DNA of 64,000 nucleotides, from positions 1 to 64,000 of the forward strand of contig CBDEAT010000005.1 of the NCBI GenBank assembly GCA_965236175.1. Direction: 5' to 3'. Below the pieces are notes generated by a model, which had not been told where the DNA came from, made no database searches, and saw only the letters and a list, made by a program, of their open reading frames with translations. This DNA is from Fontibacterium universale (GTDB taxonomy: Bacteria; Pseudomonadota; Alphaproteobacteria; Pelagibacterales; Pelagibacteraceae). Position numbers and translations under genes: made by a program. Shown one piece after another: positions 63,100 to 64,000 of the stretch. Position 1 is the first letter of the stretch; each line of letters opens with the position of its first letter.

Positions 63100-63114
63100 G
63101 AACTTAAATAGAAC
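63100..63114. promoter_or_regulatory. LexA operator (SOS box) upstream of lexA
   Basis: GAAC (63100-63103), 7 bp, GAAC (63111-63114): a direct repeat GAAC-N7-GAAC, i.e. GTTC-N7-GTTC on the other strand, the known alphaproteobacterial LexA-binding site. It lies 25 bp before the lexA ATG in an 84-bp spacer, the expected place for autorepression. Confidence 0.85.
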
Positions 63115-63138
63115 GATATCTGTTTAGGTTTTGTTCTT

Positions 63139-63816
63139 ATGCTAACTAAAAAACAGAAAAATTTATTAATTTTTATTAATGAAAAATTAAAACGCACTGG
63201 CATATCGCCATCTTATGACGAAATGCGCATGTCATTAAATCTTAAATCAAAATCAGGAATTCATAGACTTATTTCGGCACTTGAAGAAAGAGGCTTTATT
63301 AAAAGATTACCTCACAAAGCTAGAGCTCTTGAAGTTATTAAACTTCCTGAAAATGCTGGAGCTCAAGATCTGTATAATAATTTTTCTCCTAAAATTATCA
63401 AGGGTGGCTTAGATCTTAACAAAATAGATGATGATGAGGTTTTTATACCTGTTCTTGGCAAGATAGCAGCTGGGGCCCCTATTGAGGCTTTAGAAAATCA
63501 AACTGAAAGTTTGCCATTATCAAAAAGTTTTTTAGGATCGAATGAATATTTTGCGCTAAAAGTTGAGGGAGATTCTATGATAGATGCGGGTATTAATACT
63601 GGAGATTATGTTATAATTAAAAAAACTAATATTGCTGAAAGTGGAAAAATAGTTGTAGCTTTAATTGATGATCATGAAGCAACTCTAAAAAGAATGCGAA
63701 AAAAAGGACCTTCGGTTGCCTTGGAAAGCGCAAATCCTGCATATGAGACAAAAATTTACAACACTGAAAGAGTAAAAGTACAGGGTGTTTTAGCCTCTTT
63801 ATATAGAAAATTTTAA
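63139..63816 (+). CDS. lexA: LexA repressor, SOS regulator and S24 autopeptidase
   Basis: Represses DNA-damage genes until RecA filaments trigger self-cleavage. The 225-residue protein has an N-terminal winged helix (about 1-70; GISPSYDEMRMSLNLKSKSG), the Ala-Gly cleavage site in LGKIAAGAPIEAL (around 111-123), the catalytic Ser in LKVEGDSMIDAGI and the catalytic Lys in the later KIVVALIDDHEATLKRM region. It is preceded by a GAAC-N7-GAAC operator and followed after 47 bp by gltX. Confidence 0.97.
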   Translation: MLTKKQKNLLIFINEKLKRTGISPSYDEMRMSLNLKSKSGIHRLISALEERGFIKRLPHKARALEVIKLPENAGAQDLYNNFSPKIIKGGLDLNKIDDDEVFIPVLGKIAAGAPIEALENQTESLPLSKSFLGSNEYFALKVEGDSMIDAGINTGDYVIIKKTNIAESGKIVVALIDDHEATLKRMRKKGPSVALESANPAYETKIYNTERVKVQGVLASLYRKF

Positions 63817-63838
63817 TTTACTAATTTAAATAAATAAT

Positions 63839-63865
63839 ATTAGTTCTGTAATCTTAAGAACTAAT
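63839..63865. repeat. Inverted repeat ending at the gltX start codon
   Basis: ATTAGTTCT (63839-63847) and AGAACTAAT (63857-63865) form a perfect 9-bp stem with a 9-nt loop in the lexA-gltX spacer. The distal arm contains the first two bases of the gltX ATG. No T-tract follows, so it is not a standard terminator. It may be an operator or an mRNA hairpin controlling access to the start codon. Confidence 0.5.
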
Positions 63866-64000
63866 GAATACTACTCAAAAAGTTATTACACGTTTTGCAC
63901 CCTCCCCTACAGGAAATTTGCATATTGGAGGAGCGAGAACGGCTTTGTTTAATTGGTTATTTTCAAAAAATCAAAAAGGGAAGTTCTTGTTAAGAATTGA
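63864..64000 (+). CDS. gltX: Glutamyl-tRNA synthetase, N-terminal 45 codons (runs off the window)
   Basis: Charges tRNA-Glu (and possibly tRNA-Gln before amidation). From the ATG at 63864 the translation begins MNTTQKVITRFAPSPTGNLH, then IGGARTALFNWLF. This is the class I Glu/Gln synthetase opening, with the HIGH-type motif HIGG at residues 20-23. The rest lies beyond base 64000. The lexA-gltX neighbourhood resembles alphaproteobacterial lexA-comEC-gltX, without comEC. Confidence 0.95.
   Translation, partial: MNTTQKVITRFAPSPTGNLHIGGARTALFNWLFSKNQKGKFLLRI

Noticed and set aside
63843..63861. GTTC...GAAC pair before gltX as a second LexA box
   Set aside because: The arms are inverted with an 11-bp spacer, unlike the direct repeat with 7-bp spacing at lexA. 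Reported instead as an inverted repeat of unknown role.
1..64000. Mobile elements, prophage, CRISPR arrays, toxin-antitoxin or defence islands
   Set aside because: No transposase, integrase, phage structural gene, direct-repeat array or foreign-composition block was seen. Nearly every gene is a conserved core gene.

Overview
The window is very AT-rich (poly-A/T tracts everywhere), almost fully coding, and carries a typical alphaproteobacterial core-gene backbone. Evidence for that group includes AapJQMP, NtrYX beside a fused IspDF, an NDUFS4-type complex I subunit, a GAAC-N7-GAAC LexA box, and the tatABC-scpAB-nagZ-argS order. Very short or negative gene spacing, low GC and missing sub-blocks of the usual gene order point to a streamlined marine organism of the SAR11 (Pelagibacter-like) type. 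That placement is inferred from gene content and composition only.

Layout. 1-4514 (minus): metG start, holB, tmk, a D,D-carboxypeptidase, an RlpA-like lipoprotein and a lytic transglycosylase. Then tRNA-Ser, sdhE and recG. 7051-11455 (minus): an SbmA/BacA-like protein, an NDUFS4-like subunit, gyrA and ssb, facing uvrA (plus) and a PuuD-like membrane protein. 15053-25950 (minus): secF-secD-yajC, serS, tatC-tatB-tatA, scpB-scpA, nagZ, a small membrane protein, argS and dgt. 25976-27069 (plus): an IscA/ErpA-type protein and xthA. 27066-34345 (minus): manC, an AEC-family transporter, ilvD, valS and a Pcm-like methyltransferase. Then tRNA-Cys, tRNA-Asn and an XRE regulator. 35056-39630 (plus): a photolyase / FAD-oxidoreductase / DUF1365 / cyclopropane-synthase operon. 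39636-46928 (minus): a DUF6134-like secreted protein, aapP-aapM-aapQ-aapJ, a GIY-YIG protein, gpsA, tRNA-Arg and gap. 46931-50049 (minus): ntrX-ntrY. 50055-52076 (plus): ispDF-pgpA-cinA. 52063-58581 (minus): a Coq10-like protein, lipA, ftsB-like, eno, kdsA, pyrG, secG and tpiA. 58628-64000 (plus): a short PpiD-like protein, trpE-G-D-C, lexA and the start of gltX.

Themes. The genes cover DNA replication and repair (gyrA, ssb, uvrA, recG, phrB, xthA, dgt, lexA), Sec and Tat export, cell-wall turnover, translation, lower glycolysis, tryptophan synthesis and amino-acid uptake. There is no prophage, insertion sequence, CRISPR array, rRNA or obvious foreign island, and I found no convincing undescribed multi-gene system.

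The most striking signal is that five genes (holB, gyrA, manC, the DUF1365 gene, trpE) have interrupted reading frames that repair exactly to a multiple of three with 1-2 bp edits. Most of these sit in homopolymers or short repeats. Because gyrA is essential, base-level consensus error is the leading explanation, although the trpE site (A9-T-A10) is also compatible with slippage-dependent expression. Other points of interest are an NtrYX pair without a PAS domain, GAFTGA loop or intact Walker B, a carboxypeptidase lacking the SxN asparagine, divergent genes with only 5 bp between start codons, an intrinsic terminator between aapJ and the rest of its operon, and a collapsed alphaproteobacterial gene order.
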